A stretch of 64,000 nt of DNA from Platanthera guangdongensis (GCA_039583875.1 CM077158.1:122633900-122697899), one strand, 5' to 3'. Shown: positions 30,299 through 41,454, counted from the first letter of the stretch. Translations and numbers: made by a program. Notes: a model not told the origin generated them from the letters alone.

Positions 30299-31546
30299 CT
30301 AACAATATGAAGCACAAAATTTAAACTTAAATTTCCTCATACCTGTCACCACATCGGTTTGGCGGATCGCTTCCTGCTGTCCAAGGTTGTAGGCCCTTGG
30401 TTGCACCGGTTGGAACCGAGAAGCGCTAGACTCCGCCATCTTCCCTTTCTCTGTGGCATTGGGGCCGGAGCGCATAGTCTGCTCCTGCCTTGCCTCTTGC
30501 TCCGCTCCTCCTTGAGGACAAACACGAGCTATGTGTCCCACCTTACCGCAGTTGTAGCACGTCGGCCGTCCCCTGGAGTGAGAACCTCCAGGCGTCCACT
30601 TGCTCTTCTCACCGGATCTGGAAGTGTGGGGCTTTTTCCTCCACCTACTCCCTTCAGACTTTCCCTGAGATTGGGGAGGCTTCCCTTCCCCTTGCTTGGG
30701 AGTGAAACCCTTACGACGTTGGGTTTGCTCCAGATCACTTTCCAATATCCTGGTAGCCTCAACTAGTTCATTAAAACCAGCTCTCTTCATGGAAATGAGG
30801 GGTTGCCTCAGATTCTCCCTCAGCCCATGGTATAAGAGGTTATCCCTCTCTACATCATCTACCATCGTCGTTTCCGCGTAACGACCCAACCGGGTGAACT
30901 ACTGGACATACTCGTCCACCGTCTTGTCTCGCTACATTAAGTGCAGAAACTGCCTTTGAAGGGCCAACCGTATAGAAACGGGAATGTACCTCTTTAGAAA
31001 AGCATCCCCAAATTCCTCCATTGACGGGGTGCGTTCAGGGAACTGGCGGCCGTTATGGCTCACCCACCACAACTTGGCGTCTCCTTCCAACATGAACGCC
31101 GCATACTCAGATTTCTTTTGTTCTAGCGTCTCTGCCACCCTCAAAAGCTCTTGAATTCAAACCCACCAATCCTCCGCATCCGTTGGCGTACCAACTCTCT
31201 TGAACGACGGGGGATGGAAGCTCAGGAAATACTTCATGTGCCGGTCTCCATGTCCGACAACCACCCTTTTCGCCAAAGGCTCCACTCACCTGGCCTCTCC
31301 ACCTAGCATGGTCGTCGTCGTGTCCGGTGTAGCAGGGGTTGCTACCTGAGCTGCCGCTGCAGCTTGGGCTGCCACCATCGCTTCTACAAGCATGCGGCAG
31401 AAGTCAGCCGGGTTTACACCCGTGCCCAAAAGACCTGGAGCAGTGGCACTGCTCGCCGAGAGTTCTTCTCTTGCTCTCGACGTTCCCGCCTCGTTGCTTG
31501 CACTCTTCAAGAAAACAAAAAACAAGGAATCAGTCTCTAATCTCAA
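30299..31546 (-). pseudogene. Element A gag
   Basis: A single minus-strand frame broken by about four stops (near 31286, 31155, 30930 and 30899). Visible parts are an Ala-rich N-terminus, the retrotransposon capsid region (EGDAKLWWVSHNGRQFP; FGDAFLKRYIP), a Lys/Arg/Gly-rich linker and one CCHC knuckle (CYNCGKVGHIARVC). The stops are TGA and TAG, mostly at places where C to T or G to A transitions of Gln or Trp codons would explain them. Confidence 0.88.
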
Positions 31547-31624
31547 GACTTAAACATAAGGACACACATGGTCCCGCGTTACTCTTATGTGGATAACTTC
31601 TCTACGCATTGACCTTGAATCTAA

Positions 31625-31643
31625 CATCGCTTTGATACCAAAT
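31625..31643 (-). promoter_or_regulatory. Element A primer binding site
   Basis: On the minus strand TGGTATCAAAGCGATG begins three bases after the 5' LTR end, matching initiator tRNA-Met with one mismatch to TGGTATCAGAGC. Confidence 0.85.
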
Positions 31644-34233
31644 TGTAACACCTCCCCTGTAATTACTGTATAATATGGGTCCGGCCGGGGCCCCACAACA
31701 TACGGATGCCACAGCTTTAGTATTATAAGATGATATAACTCCCCACACTTAAAACTCTTTGCACAAAACAGCAAAAACACAAGCAAGAAGTAGAAGTTAT
31801 CCACCACTATAAGAGTAATAAAGCAATGGCCCTTATGGCCTTACCACAAAAGACAGTCCAAACTCAAATAATACAACAGTCATGAAAGTGCATAAGCACT
31901 CCTAGTCTACCTCAGCGTGCAATCCGGACAACATGAGTCTCAAACATACAATATCATATAAGTAGAGTTACAAAAGAGGGGAACACTTCATGAGGCTTAG
32001 GCCTTTCTAGCCGGCGAGCTAGCTCCTGCATGCGATCCTTGCCCTGTAAAAATTATTAGTAACGTGGGTCAGCAAAGGCTGACCTCAAAATTTGTAACCA
32101 ACACATCTCCTCCCGGCCGCCCCTAACGGACCCCGGGGAACCCTCCAACCTGCGATTCAGCACTTCGTATGCAATATATAAATATAAACAAGAAATGCAT
32201 TAAGAACATGCTTGGATGTCTCAAGCAACATACTCGTTCTCTACTGGTTGAGCATATAATAAAAAGGGCCTACTTATGCAACATGTATGCAACAACCCGG
32301 GCTTCACCCAAGGCACCCTATCGCGTATGCATCTAGCACATCATCACATCATATGGTACTCATCGTTTCCCCATTGGCATAAAGCCACAAACAAAGGGGT
32401 AACCCAATCCCCCCCAACGGCACACAAGCCGCCACATGGAACTCTTGCTAAGGCCCCACCCGCTCAAGGTCTTAGCCCCGGGCATGCCTGCAAGCTCTGA
32501 CGTCTCATGTCAGGATTCCAACAAACACAAACTGACCGATTCTAAGAAGCCTTGCCGGACCCCACCTGCTCGTGGCCTCATTGCCCGGGCTTGCCCGCAT
32601 GCTTGGTATTCTCGTTAGTCTCACATAAGGGGACTAGTCTCGCCGGGACACTCTCCACACATGACGTGAACGTCACGAGATAGCTAGCCGACCACGGAGA
32701 CACAGCCACGCCTTGGCACATCACAAACTAAGACAATTTCCACCCTAGTCCCTCATTTGTACTGCAGTATTCCTGCGCACCAAGGAAACCATCTACCACC
32801 AATGCGGAGCTAACCTTGTCCACCAAGGAAACCACCTACCACCATTGAGGAGCTAACCTTGTCCCGTTCCGACTACACATACTCACTCGAGAAAAAGGGG
32901 AAAACATCACCACATCACAAACGACATCTTGCCGCAACGGATCTCCACGAATCCTTAAAGCTCGTATGCAACATCACCGAGTCGGACTAACGGTCGTGAC
33001 TACGGCTTCACCCACCATGCCTAATCCACTAACGGAGCGGATCTCTAATGCAAAACATGCCGGGGACGGACTCAATCGACCCGGAGGTTCCTCTTGAACC
33101 TTGGCGACCCAAAACCCCTCTCATTTGAGTGTTTGGTGCCCAAAATTAGAAAATAAAAGATGCTAAAACGTGCATCCTAAAACCGAGAGGAGAAGTGTCA
33201 TTACCTTCTGACTCCTCTTCCTAGCCATGGAAGATTATCCGGATGAAAACCTTCGCAAAGATCTAGCCTCCACGGATCTGGACTAGGCTCGCGATTTGGA
33301 GCACTGAAACCTCTCCTACAGCCCAAACCCTCCTTCACCTTCTTCATTGCTCTCCCTTCTCTCTAGAATTTTAGTAAGAGAAAGCTTCGACAAGAATGAG
33401 GGTTTCCAACCCTATTCTCGGACTTAACTCCCCAAGAGCAGTCCTGGACCATCAGATCCCAAAATAAGGGAAACAGCGGCCACGATCCGTCTGAAAAATA
33501 AAACACCTGGGCTGTACACGGCCTGGCACACGCCCATGTCCAGGGCCGTGTCCCTCATTCGCCATCACAAATCGACGTGCCTGGAACAACAAACGGTCAT
33601 CCGACACGCCCGTGTTCTACCTGACATGCTCGTGTCCCGACTGACACGGTCGTGTGGTCGGCCATGTGCCTCCATCGACACAGCCCAGAAAACAACCCGA
33701 GAAGGACACGGCCTGGGACATGCCCGTGTCCCAAGCCGTGTGCGAAGTCTTGACACTCGTCGACTGCCTTTGTGTCGACATCGCGGAAAAATGTCGAGCG
33801 AAGATCGTCGACCAAGTGGGACACGCCCTGTGACACGCCCGTGTCACAGGCCGCGTTCCCCTGTCTCGACACTCGACACTCGTCGAGTGAACTTCGTCGA
33901 GAGAAGTTCGTCGACTGACTGACACGGCCTTGGACACGCCAGTGTCCTAGGTCGTGTTCCTTGTCTCGACACATCGTCGAGCGAAAATCGTCGACTCCCC
34001 AGACCGATCGTCGACACGGGCTCGACACGCCCTGAGACACGCCCGTGTCTCAGGGCGTGTGCCTTGTCTCGACACATCATCGAGCGAAAATCGTCGACCT
34101 CTCAACCAAAATGTCGACTGGAGCCTGACACGCCCTGGGACACGCCCGTGCCCCAGGCCGTGTGCCCCCTCCCAGAAACCAAACTTGGCCAGAAAACGCT
34201 GGTCGACCCTCTCTCAAAGTTTGGGGTGTTACA
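31644..34233 (-). repeat. Element A right LTR (5' LTR) with U3 palindrome array
   Basis: Pairs with 3142-5734. U3 begins at 34233. The nested palindrome array lies at about 33516-34166, with ACACGCCCGTG cores and TCGTCGA or GTCGAC spacers as in the left LTR. Some units have degraded (for example the core near 33941 reads ACACGCCAGTGT). No gene is supported in 31644-33500. Confidence 0.95.
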
Positions 34234-34238
34234 CCGCA

Positions 34239-34450
34239 GATGCCCAAAACACCGGTAGAGTTCCAAAAGGTACTAATAAAGGAAACAACCTTACGGAGGT
34301 GGTCATGCCCACTAACTCCTAAAACCAAGGAAAAAACCAAAGAAACCACAACACCAACATCTCGGGACTTGGCACATCGGATTCTACATGAAATTTCTAG
34401 ATTAAAGACACGGTTCGATCAACCTTTAGAAACGATTCACAATCCTATAT
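34239..34450. other. Continuation of the repeat that hosts element A
   Basis: A 212-base stretch between the element A TSD and the Copia2 LTR start. It is contiguous with 2044-3141 before the insertion of A. No gene or motif is recognised. Confidence 0.4.
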
Positions 34451-36217
34451 TATTGGGTATATTGAAAATGTGTACCAGATTACGAAGAAGCCTCACCCTA
34501 CACAATGATATGCATCAAGGTGTATTTGATGTGTTTTGAGTTTATATGTGCAGGTTAAGTAATTGCAGGAAATGCAGAAAAATTTCTAAGTCCATGTGTC
34601 AACACCTAGAGAAGCAGTGTCGACACTTATGAAGGCATGTGTCGACACTGGAGAAAAGTTGTGTCGATACTTGGAGTTAATTGTGTCGACACTTGGAAAC
34701 GCTGTGTCGACACCAGAATCAACTGTGTCGACACCCAGAGGCTGTGTCGACACACAGTGAAGCATTATCGACATCAATTGTGTCGACACCAAGAGGCAAT
34801 GTCCACACACAGAAGACTTTGTTGACATCAAATGTGTTGACACACAGGACTTGTGTCGACACACAACAGAGGTTCAACAAAGTAAAAGAGAGGAAGTATT
34901 TATGTTGACACACAGAGGCAGTGTCGACACACAGAAGATCTTGTCGACATCAAATGTGTCGACACACAGGACTTGTGTCGGCACATGGCAGTATTTCAAC
35001 AAAGTAAATTAGTATGAAGAAAAGAAGTGACTGTGTCGACACCACAAAGGCTTGTGTCGACATATTCTACAGAAGGTTGTGTCGAGTAGTATTAACAACA
35101 ACAAAGGAGCTGTGTCGACACCACCAAGGCATGTGTCGACACTTAGTTCACTTGTGTCGACACTTAGTCTACTTGTGTCGACACATTATGAAGTTCAGTC
35201 TCGACACTTTCAGACAGAGACAGTATTTCAAGAAGTGACTGGATGACTTGACAGCTGCCATTTCAAACCGGTCTACTGCAACTGTCAAAGCTGTCAGAAG
35301 TTTGTTAGAAACCGGATCAGCCGGTTACCATGGAGGAAGACTATATAAAGGATTTCTCCTTCAACAGAAGAAGTGATCAATCACAATTAATATTGAAGAT
35401 CATATACAGATATCTCACAACAAGAAGAAGACCTTCGACAGAAGATCTAAGAAGTTGGAGAGAGAGAGCTCCATCTAAGAAGTGCAGTTGCTGAACCAGG
35501 CTGCCAAGAAAGATTCAGATTGAGATCTAAATCTCAAGTCAGAAGCTGATTGAAGATCAACTTCTCAGTAGATTCAACCCTACTGAGTTAAGATTCAAGA
35601 AGGTTTGAAGAAAGCTAAGAGAGGTTGATCTCTGACATCATGTTCTTCCAAGAACTGATCAAGAAGCCATCCATCCATTCTCTCTCTATCAGGGTGGTGG
35701 TTATTCACTTTGTTAAATCAAATTTTTGTAGGATCTTTATAGATCTGAGACTGTAAGCCTGTTTTATAAAGGCTGAGTGTAGGAGAGTAAATTCTCTGAG
35801 TGGTAGGCCTTGTTGAAGGCTGAGGTAGGGCTGTGAGCCTGAGTTGTAGGAGACTGTGATCTCTGAGTGTAGGCCATGTTGAAGGCTGAGGTAGGGCAGT
35901 TTTCCTGAGTTGTAGTAGCCTTGTTTGGGGATCTGAGTTGTAAGATCTGAGGATCTGAGGTGAAGTGCAGAAGTTAGGCCGAATCTAGTACACTGCTAGA
36001 TAGGCGAAGGGGGAAAGTGGATGTATCCAGACCTTGGGGAACCACTATAAAAACTGTGTGCACTATGTGATTGATTGTTTCTGTGATTGCTGTGCTGTGT
36101 TAGCAGTAGAATTTGCAGTTTATTTTTAGTTAACTGAACAGCTTCTCTGCCTTAAAAGAAAATCAGGAATTACACCTATTCAACCCCCCTCTAGGTGGTT
36201 AGGCACTAATTCTTTCA
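34451..36217 (+). repeat. Copia2 5' LTR
   Basis: A 1,767-bp LTR ending TTCTTTCA. It has the same layout as Copia1: palindrome array, AACCGG-ATCAG-CCGGTT (35310-35326), TATA box TATATAAA (35342-35349), CTGAGTGTAGG-type short repeats, and a C run before the end (CCCCCCTCTAGGTGG). Confidence 0.9.
34594..35212 (+). repeat. U3 array of GTGTCGACAC palindromes (Copia2)
   Basis: About 16 copies of TGTCGACA in 620 bases, with many decayed versions (TGTCAACAC, TGTTGACAC, TGTCGATAC, TGTCCACAC, TGTCGGCAC). The array lies 130 bases upstream of the TATA box. Spacer sequences differ from those of Copia1 while the motif is the same. Confidence 0.94.
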
Positions 36218-36232
36218 AGCGGTATCAAAGCA
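36218..36232 (+). promoter_or_regulatory. Copia2 primer binding site
   Basis: CGGTATCAAAGCAAGG directly follows the LTR end, corresponding to TGGTATCAAAGC of Copia1. Confidence 0.75.
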
Positions 36233-36298
36233 AGGTTCCTTAAAGAAGGACTTAACAGTCAGAGTGAGATCCATAAGGCAGATTCAAGAATCAAGAAA

Positions 36299-37363
36299 AT
36301 GGGTTCAGGTGAAAATCATAAGGAACTAGGTTCTATGAAATTACCCATATGTAGAAAGGAGATCTTTGGCATCTGAAAAGAAAGGGTCAGGCTGTTTATG
36401 GAGGCTTCTGATCCAATGATCTATATTACAGTCAAGGAAGGTCCTTATGTTCCAATGAAGATTTCAATTCTGGATGCAAACTAAAGAATTCCCAAGGATT
36501 TCTCAGAAATGACTAAGGATGAGATCATCCTGGCAACTATGGATAAGAGAGCCCAGAATATCATAGTTAGTGCTATAGATGATGCAACCATTCAAAATTT
36601 GATTCACTGCAAGACCTCCAAAGAAATGTGGGATACTTTAATAGTCTACATGGAGGGTTCTGAAGAAGTAAGACAAGATAGAAAATCTATGCTGAACCAG
36701 GAATATGAAATGTTTCAGGCAAGGAAAGTCTGACAGTATAACTGAGTGCTATAAAAAGTTCTATAGGATTGTAAATGAGCTGATGTCCTATGGTAGAATA
36801 TTCAGTACATATGAACTGAATGATAAATTCCAACGATCCTTGACAAAGGATTGGGACACTAAGATTTGTGCCATTAGGGAAGTGGCCAAACTTGCAGATA
36901 TTTCTCCACCAACCTTGTTTGTAAAACTGCTGTCATATGAGATGCAGCTAATGGCAAGGAAAGAGGAAGAGAAAAGTGCAAAAGGTGAGCATAGAGAAAA
37001 GTCTGTGGCCTTCAAGGTTGAAGCCACTAAGAAAAATAGGAGGATGTCTCCATCACCTCCCAAGATTGTTGCTGAAACTGCTTCAGATAATTCAGACAAC
37101 CCAAATTCAGACAGTAGTGACTCAGATGAAGATTTTGCAGCATTTACAAGACAGTTTCAGAGATTCCTGAAGAAGAAGCAGTGGAAGTATAAGTCTTCCA
37201 CATCTCAGCCTAAGGATGAGTATTATCAAAGGAGAAAGTCATCCAGGAAGGAAAGGAGCAGGTCTAAGCCAAGCAAATCTACAACATCCAAGATAGTTTG
37301 CTACTGCTGTAATAGGCCTGGCCATGTTGTGGCTGAGTCTCCAGATAAAAGAAAAGAGACTGT
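36299..37363 (+). pseudogene. Copia2 gag, truncated
   Basis: The ATG at 36299 starts a gag very similar to the first Copia1 gag segment (ENHKELGSMKLPICRKEIFGI). It is broken by TGA near 36375 (Trp position), TAA near 36483 (Gln position) and a frameshift near 36715 within the FRQGKSDSITECYKKFYR region. A zinc knuckle is present but damaged (CYCCNRPGHVVAES: the last Cys is Ser). The frame is cut by element X at 37363. Confidence 0.88.
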
Positions 37364-37757
37364 TGTAACGCCCCCGGTTTTTCTGTGCTTTGTTTGATCT
37401 TTGGTTGGCGTTACGATGGCGTATTTCCTGCTTTTTGCCGTTGTAGAGCGTGGTCTTAGCTCTTAGGGTTCCATGTGTAGCCTGTTTGTAGCCTGTTAGC
37501 AAGATTCCCCAGCTAGCCGGAGTCCATTTGATGACTCGGTTGGGCCTCTTAGGGAATGCTTGTGTTTTGGCTTCGGGAGGTGTTATCCCGGGTTTTGTTC
37601 GTCGAATGCTAATTTCGACTTCGTAGTTGCGTTCGTAGCGTGGGTTTTTAGCTGCGGCGTAAATTTCGTCTTTTTCCGAAAAGTTTCGGGTTTCGGGTTG
37701 TTTTGATATTGGGTGTAAATAATAATTATTATGTTGATTGTTTATTATTAAAACTGA

Positions 37758-37766
37758 TATATATAG
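37758..37766 (+). promoter_or_regulatory. TATA-like box in element X
   Basis: TATATATAG lies about 395 bases from the LTR-like start, followed by a pyrimidine-rich leader-like region. It is a candidate only; the sense of transcription of X is not known. Confidence 0.35.
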
Positions 37767-38293
37767 TCTTGGGTCAGAATTAGGGCTGGGTTCCTTTTCT
37801 CCTTTTCTTGTGTCTCTGCTTGATAGAAGTCGCCGCCTGTGCGTGAGGAAGAGAACCGCCGGACTACCCTAGCCTTCGGACGCCGATTCCTGGAGATTTA
37901 GCGGTCGGAATTCGGTTTCGAGAGTGGATCTGGACTGCCCTCGCCGGGATCTGCATTCTTTCTGCTCCTCAGCTTGCTGCTCTGCGGCCAGAGCCGTGAG
38001 CGGGGGAGGCCGCCGACCAAGTTTTCTTGTATTTAGGCAAGTGATGTCCCCTCATCCTTGCCAAAGCTGATCTTTGTCTTTCGTTCGAATTAATTTTTAT
38101 CTCTTTCTTGTTTGGATCTTAGGTGTATGCTAGGCTTGTTGTAAGGCCCCTAGCCGATCCAACGTGACAGCGTCACGGCTCCGCTCTAGGCGACCCTACC
38201 GGGCTGCAGCCCAAGCACCCCAACCCCTCTCCCTCCACGGGCGGGTTGTTGGTGGCCACAGCCTCCCTTTGATGAGGTAAACTCGATAGTCAA

Positions 38294-38372
38294 GCCCGCA
38301 CCACGGGGACTTCCCAGGAGGTCACCCATCCCAGTACTACTCCAGCCCGAGCACGCTTAACTATGGAGTTCT
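38294..38372 (-). ncRNA. 5S rRNA-derived segment, unit 1 left arm
   Basis: The minus strand matches plant 5S rRNA from about base 41 onward: AACTCCATAGTTAAGCGTGC, GGAGTAGTACTGGGATGGG and TGACCTCCTGGGAAGTCC. These cover box A, the intermediate element and box C of the internal RNA polymerase III promoter. The first ~40 bases of 5S are missing, so it is not a functional 5S gene. Confidence 0.85.
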
Positions 38373-38423
38373 TTCAACTCTCATCACCAATTGAGCTGCA
38401 GCTCAATGGTGATGAGAGTTGAA

Positions 38424-38500
38424 AGAACTCCATAGTTAGCGTGCTCGGGCTGGAGTAGTACTGGGATGGGTGACCTCCTGGGAAGTCCCCGTGGTGCGGG
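38424..38500 (+). ncRNA. 5S rRNA-derived segment, unit 1 right arm
   Basis: Mirror copy of the left arm on the plus strand, with the same promoter boxes. One A is lost in box A (GTTAGCG instead of GTTAAGCG). Transcription would run away from the palindrome centre, towards the T run at 38665-38673. Confidence 0.85.
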
Positions 38501-38653
38501 CTTGACTATCGAGTTTACCTCATCAAAGGGAGGCTGTGGCCACCAACAACCCGCCCGTGGAGGGAGAGGTTGGGGTGCTTGGGCTGCAGCCCGGTAGGGT
38601 CGCCTAGAGCGGAGCCGTGACGCTGTCACGTTGGATCGGCTAGGGGCCTTACA

Positions 38654-38672
38654 ATAAAAGTGCACTTTTTTT
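38654..38672. terminator. Linker between the two palindromic units; T run on both strands
   Basis: ATAAAAGTGCACTTTTTTT contains the palindrome AAAAGTGCACTTTT and ends in a run of at least eight T (counting the first base of unit 2); the minus strand also gives four T. RNA polymerase III terminates at T4 or longer, so this linker could stop transcripts arriving from either 5S-derived promoter facing it. Confidence 0.55.
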
Positions 38673-38824
38673 TGTAACGACCCTAGCCGATCCAACGAGA
38701 CAGCGTCACGGCTCCGCTCTAGGCGTCGTTACCGGGCTGCAGCCCAAGCACCCCAACCCCTCTCCTCCACGGGCGGTTGTTGGTGGCCACAACCTCCCTT
38801 TGATGAGGTAAACTCGATAGTCAA

Positions 38825-38902
38825 GCCCGCACTACGGGACTTCCCAGGAGGTCACCCATCCCAGTACTACTCCAGCCCGAGCACGCTTAACTATGGAGTT
38901 CT
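38825..38902 (-). ncRNA. 5S rRNA-derived segment, unit 2 left arm
   Basis: Same 5S 3' region as in unit 1, minus strand, with AGTTAAGCGTGCTCGGGC and GGATGGGTGACCTCCTGG. It faces the linker. Confidence 0.85.
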
Positions 38903-38954
38903 TTCAACACTCATCAGCAATTGAGCTGCAGCTCAATTGGTGATGAGAGTTGAA

Positions 38955-39032
38955 AGAACTCCATAGTTAAGCGTGCTCGGGCTGGAGTAGTACTGGGATG
39001 GGTGACCTCCTGGGAAGTCCCCGTAGTGCGGG
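38955..39032 (+). ncRNA. 5S rRNA-derived segment, unit 2 right arm
   Basis: Plus-strand copy with intact box A (AGTTAAGCGTGC) and box C region. It faces outward into element X. Confidence 0.85.
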
Positions 39033-39397
39033 CTTGACTATCGAGTTTACCTCATGAAAGGGAGGTTGTGGCCACCAACACCCGCCTGTGGATGGAGAGG
39101 GGTTGGGGTGCTTGGGCTGCAGCCCGGTAGGTCGCCTAGAGCGGAGCCGTGACGCTGTCACGTTGGATCGGCTAGGGGCCTTACACTTGTTCCCGATTAT
39201 ACCGTGGTTAGTGTAGAAGGTTCCAGTTAAATCTCAGTTTTCCTGAGGGGTTGTGTCTATTCGGGACAGTTTTGGTTCGGTCTAGGTCGAGTAGTTATCA
39301 TTGCCGATGGAGGTTGTACTCGAGAGAGAGAGAGAATCCCCGTTCTCATTTTTTCGTCGTTTGCTGGATCTGGCTCCTGTAGCCAGCTGGGGTGTTG

Positions 39398-39966
39398 ACA
39401 CTGTTATGTCGACACCGGCCAGTCTTGGTGTCGGCACTTGGTGTCGACACCGGCCAGTCGTGGTGTCGACACTTGGTGTCGACACCAGCAGCGGCAATGT
39501 CGACACCATGTGTCGACACAGGCCGCAGTGGTGTCGACACTTGGTGTCGACACCAGCAGCGGCAGTGTCGACACCTTGTGTCGACACAGGCCGCAGTGGT
39601 GTCGACACTTGGTGTCGACACCAGCAGCGGCAGTGTCGACACCTTGTGTCGACACCGGCTGCAGTGGTGTCGACACTTGGTGTTGACACCAGCATCGGCA
39701 GTGTCGACACCATGTGTCGACACCATCCGCAGTGGTGTCGACCCTTGGTGTCGACACCAGCAGCGGCAGTGTCGACACAAGGTGTCGACACCGGCTGCAG
39801 TGGTGTCGACACTTGGTGTCCACACCAGCCGCGGCAGTGTCGACACCTTGTGTCGACACCGGCCGCTTTTGTGTCGACACTTGGTGTCGACACCGGCCGC
39901 GGGTGTGTCGACACCTTGTGTCAACACCGGCTTGTCGTGGTGTCGACACATCGTGTCGACACTGGT
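39398..39966. repeat. 68-bp minisatellite built from GTGTCGACAC palindromes
   Basis: TGGTGTCGACAC recurs at 39461, 39529, 39597, 39665, 39733 and 39801 with an exact 68-base period, then at about 39869 and 39938. Each repeat holds four TGTCGACA copies separated by TTG, AGCAGCGGCA and GGCCGCAG-type spacers. About eight units. All six frames stay open through it, giving apparent proteins of 200 or more residues on both strands that are by-products. Confidence 0.96.
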
Positions 39967-41454
39967 GATGCGCTTGTTTTGGGGTCAGGTAGACTCAGGG
40001 TTGGTTCGGGTTAGGCATGCAAGGCAGCGTCTGCTGGACCTGACGTTTTTTGTCTTGGGTTCGTGTGTTTCTTAGGATTGTTAGAGTGACTTTTTCCCTA
40101 GGGGGAGGCATTGGGTGTTCGGCTAATTTCTGTAAGACCCCCTCTTTTTGTTTTCTTTTTAAAACCCCGGGGTCTTAGGCCCAGAACCGCCGCCTTGCGG
40201 TGACACCTTCGCACCCGGGAAGGTCATCACTACAAGACGCCGATCCTGCCGGCCAAATCGATCGCAGCTGACGCAAAAGTAGCAGTACAAGAGAAGACAA
40301 GTCCACAGTATATCACATATATATAAAAATCTCCACGAAGGGAGTGTCCATAGAATAGTAAAGTGTACAGAAATAAAAAGGGCTGAAGCCCGGTACATCA
40401 ATATCCTCACTACAGATCTCTCATGCGGAAGCAAAACAAAACAACTACTAGAAGTCAAAACTCACGGTCCCAGCTGGCTGTACTCCTGAGCTAGACTGCC
40501 ATATCTCCAATTGCACCGGTCTCCTGGGATGCTCCTCCATACTCGGCTCCACGATCCCCTAATATGATGTGGTTCGAAAACCATTAGTCTAAAAGACTAA
40601 GCCCTATCGTCCCCCACCCCTTCCCCCATGCTCCTAGGCACCGAGCGGGGAGGAAGAAAGGAAAGGACGTGAAAGAGGAGAGAAATCAAAAACAGGTGAC
40701 AGGGGGACCTAGCTAGTAATTTATAATCAGGTTATAATGAGTAAAGTAAGAAAGGAATATAACCTTCACTTATGTGAATACACATAAGCAAAGGGATCTT
40801 CTACAAGGCTCCCATCGTATAAAATGTCCCATACCACTTTATACGTTGGGCTGTCGGTTATCACAAGCAGCATATAAATATTGAAATAACCTTAATTTAT
40901 AAACTTGCCCACACAAGCTTATAGACCAAGGGGTCGTTTTGCAGGGCCTAATGTATAAGCGTCCCATACCACTTATACTTTAGGTGTTAGGGTTAAATGA
41001 ATCGATTATGCTATGACATGCAAGTGGGTATGATGGACATGTAAGTGCAACACACACACCCGACTCTGTGCACACAGACCTTTAGTTCCCACTTTTTGAG
41101 AGCTAGCATCACTCTCGGGTACCACCGCTGTGGCTACGGTAGCAGCGGAGCGGGCGTCTCCGCTTCTAGGCCGGTATGCACACTACCAAGCCTTAGACCC
41201 TTCTCATACGCCTCTGTACACGTCCAAGGTGCACTCTAGAGTCTTGCGTACGTACTTTGCTGACAACCCGTCAGTCTTGTTGGGTCGGATGTGCGTTATC
41301 GGGGGTCGTCCTCCAGACCGCAGTGTAAAACAAACCACTGGCCCCTCTAACTCTAACAACCGCCTGGTGCACCGTACTGCCATCGGTGTGACAAATGGCC
41401 AGTACCGCATGCCCCGCCACTAGATTTATGCACATGCAAGTTTATCGTATCAGA

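Larger units (their letters stand above)
3142..34233 (-). mobile_element. Element A: Ty3/gypsy chromovirus-like LTR retrotransposon, disrupted
   Basis: The element has two direct LTRs (3142-5734 and 31644-34233; 2,593 and 2,590 bp; TGTAACACC...GGTGTTACA) and a 5-bp TSD CCGCA at 3137-3141 and 34234-34238. Coding runs on the minus strand in the order gag, protease, RT, RNase H, integrase, which is the gypsy order, and ends with a chromodomain-like tail. The primer site matches initiator tRNA-Met. Removing Athila B and its duplicated TSD leaves about 10.0 kb. Multiple stops, frameshifts, an altered RT catalytic motif and the B insertion make it dead. Tekay/Del clade is my family estimate. Confidence 0.93.
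34451..37363 (+). mobile_element. Copia2: partial copia element related to Copia1
   Basis: A 5' LTR (34451-36217), primer site and the 5' part of gag, cut at 37363 by the TGTAACG start of element X. The LTR start (TATTGGGTAT) looks like a mutated TGTTGGGTA, and both the LTR layout and the gag sequence are clearly related to Copia1 but diverged. The rest of the element should lie beyond element X, outside the window. Confidence 0.88.
38140..39185. mobile_element. Palindromic TRIM-like insertion carrying 5S rRNA-derived sequence
   Basis: Two near-identical units, 38140-38653 and 38673-39185 (514 and 513 bp), each starting TGTAA and ending TTACA, are separated by 19 bases. The whole is flanked by the TSD CTTGT (38135-38139 and 39186-39190). 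Each unit is itself an almost perfect palindrome centred on TTGAGCTGCAGCTCAA (38391-38406 in unit 1). Each arm carries about 75 bases of 5S rRNA 3' region, oriented outward. TG...CA ends and 5-bp TSDs resemble an LTR element; Cassandra TRIMs carry 5S in their LTRs. No tRNA primer site is present. Confidence 0.85.

Noticed and set aside
38294..39032. 5S rRNA genes
   Set aside because: The first ~40 bases of 5S are missing and the segments sit in inverted-repeat arms of a TSD-flanked insertion, so they are retroelement-borne derivatives.
39282..40075. Repetitive proteins of about 180-237 residues on both strands
   Set aside because: The 68-base unit is not a multiple of three and lacks stops, so all frames are open. 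They are by-products of the minisatellite.
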